Shown here: positions 44,489 through 45,446 of the stretch, one piece after another
Numbering within the stretch: position 1 is the first letter of the stretch
Layout: each line of letters opens with the position of its first letter
From: Janthinobacterium sp.
GTDB taxonomy: Bacteria; Pseudomonadota; Gammaproteobacteria; Burkholderiales; Burkholderiaceae_D
Reading direction: 5' to 3'
Length of the DNA: 45,446 nt
Assembly (NCBI GenBank): GCA_003133225.1
Contig: PKWL01000036.1
Location: 1-45,446, forward strand
Notes under the pieces: model-generated
The model's input: only the letters and a program-made list of their open reading frames with translations
What the model was told of the DNA's origin: nothing
Databases searched by the model: none
Made by a program: the position numbers and the translations under genes

Positions 44489-45151
44489 TTAAAAAGTTTC
44501 TCATTATCAACTATACGCGCATATTAGACTTATTTACTGTGGTGGAGCCGGTTGCAGAGATAGTCCACAACCATGGCCGCCGCCGGCACGTCCAAAGCCG
44601 GCAAACGCTCCGGCCTGCGTTTTCTATCCGATCCGCCGCTTTGCCTGGCTTTGACATTCGGCGTCGATCTGGGCCAGCACAACGTCGGCCGTGGCGGTCA
44701 GCGTATCTCTGTCAGCTCCCGGCAAAAAGGTCCTGGCCGACATTTCCCATTCAAACGGTAAGGCAAAGTGAGCACGTACAGGGACCTTCCCAAAGTGCCT
44801 ATTTAAAAAGCATTTCTGGAAACTCGCACCGGCAGCGGGCCGGAAGGGCGTCGCACTGACTTATCCACAGGTCTGTCCACAAAAGACGGGCATAAGTTTG
44901 GCTTTGATGGAGATGTGATCAGTCCGCGTTGTTTTGCGCACTCGCCCGGTGTTTTTGTTTTCTTAAATGCCATTTTATGGGCGTTCATGCGGGGGATGTC
45001 CGCCGCTCGTGTTGCGTTCGACAAACCGTTTGTTACAGAAGAGTCGTTTATGCAAGCGACCCAATGATGGACGATTGCTACGTCGAATAACCCGAGGTTA
45101 TTCCACGCAACTCGCCGTAAACTTGGCGTACAGTGACTCTTGGATAGCACG
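44489..45151. other. Mostly non-coding region with a DnaA-box-like site
   Basis: No firm gene. TTATCCACA (44861-44869) equals the DnaA-box consensus and TGTCCACAA follows at 44874. On the minus strand two short frames look partly coding: one ending at 44803 (MAFKKTKTPGECAKQRGLIT onward) and one near 44745 (MSARTFLPGADRDTLTATAD onward, about 39 residues). They could be pieces of one decayed gene. No replication-initiator signature is visible. Confidence 0.35.
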
Positions 45152-45446
45152 ATGCGCACTCATTCATTCACTCATTCAATGACGCCGGGCAACCGCGCCG
45201 CGTTCGATCCGGCCGCGCCGCCACCGCATCAGGTGCCGGCCGCCATTGCCGCCACTAGCCCCGCCGGCGCCGGCGCCCTCATCGAATTTTTTGTTGCCAC
45301 GCTGCGCAACTCGCACACGCGTCTCACGTATTCGAATGCGGTCGCCCATTTCAGCGCCTGGATGGATTCCGCCGGCGTCGCCGATGTACGCTCCCTGCAA
45401 GCTTGGCATGTTGCATCCTATATAGGGGAGCACGCAGAATTCGGAA
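45152..45446 (+). CDS. Tyrosine recombinase, N-terminal part (runs off window)
   Basis: An open frame from ATG 45152 (or 45179) continues past the window end. Residues about 40-95, ALIEFFVATLRNSHTRLTYS, NAVAHFSAWMDSAGVADVRS and LQAWHVASYIGEHA, match the SAM-like core-binding domain of phage-type integrases (XerC/XerD style). The catalytic domain lies outside the window. The first residues THSFTHS come from a CATT-rich simple repeat, so ATG 45179 may be the true start. Confidence 0.7.
   Translation, partial: MRTHSFTHSMTPGNRAAFDPAAPPPHQVPAAIAATSPAGAGALIEFFVATLRNSHTRLTYSNAVAHFSAWMDSAGVADVRSLQAWHVASYIGEHAEFG

Overview
The window looks like DNA from a Gram-negative proteobacterium, most likely a betaproteobacterium of the Burkholderiales (Oxalobacteraceae-like). 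This is an inference from the style of the chemoreceptors, the FixL/FixJ-like pair and a standalone CZB-domain gene; there is no rRNA or other phylogenetic marker. It falls into a sensory block (1-14.9 kb) and a mobile block with a conjugation system (15-45.4 kb).

Sensory block. An IS110-family transposase (106-1359) and a CZB-domain gene interrupted by a short hairpin (1628-2004) come first. Then follow, all on the minus strand, a NarX-type sensor kinase (2146-4446), a PAS-GGDEF-EAL cyclic-di-GMP protein (4782-7085), a classical chemoreceptor with a TTG start (7098-8828), an Aer-like PAS chemoreceptor (8922-10604), a CheW (10647-11153), a receiver-only response regulator (11174-11590), a FixJ-like regulator (11692-12300) and a FixL-like multi-PAS kinase (12297-14894). 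No cheA, cheR, cheB or flagellar gene lies in the window, so these genes must feed a pathway encoded elsewhere.

Mobile block. A tyrosine recombinase (14981-16162) opens it. A plasmid-style accessory stretch follows: a KfrA-like coiled-coil DNA-binding protein, a MazEF/ChpSB-type toxin-antitoxin pair with an autoregulatory palindrome over its promoter, a decayed plasmid gene, relics of Tn3 and IS3 transposases, an orphan TIR-domain protein lying between two direct copies of an 89-bp repeat, and a GIY-YIG nuclease-domain protein.

The core is a complete R388 (IncW/MOBF)-like conjugation system. Leftward are a StbA/TraK-like DNA-binding protein, a StbB/TraL ParA-like ATPase, a TraM-like membrane protein and three small ORFs. 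Rightward are TrwA, TrwB and TrwC homologues, then virB1, B2, B3, B4, B5, a lipoprotein at the eex position, B6, B7, B8, B9, B10 and B11. Between the two arms, at 25587-25615, I recognise an oriT nic region whose hairpin and cleavage context match R388 oriT closely.

The right end carries a membrane protein, a lysine-rich protein, a ParDE toxin-antitoxin pair, a frameshifted membrane-anchored protein, and the start of a second tyrosine recombinase that runs off the window. Recombinases at both sides and no recognisable replication initiator fit an integrative and conjugative element of about 30 kb, but a plasmid that carries the sensory genes cannot be excluded.
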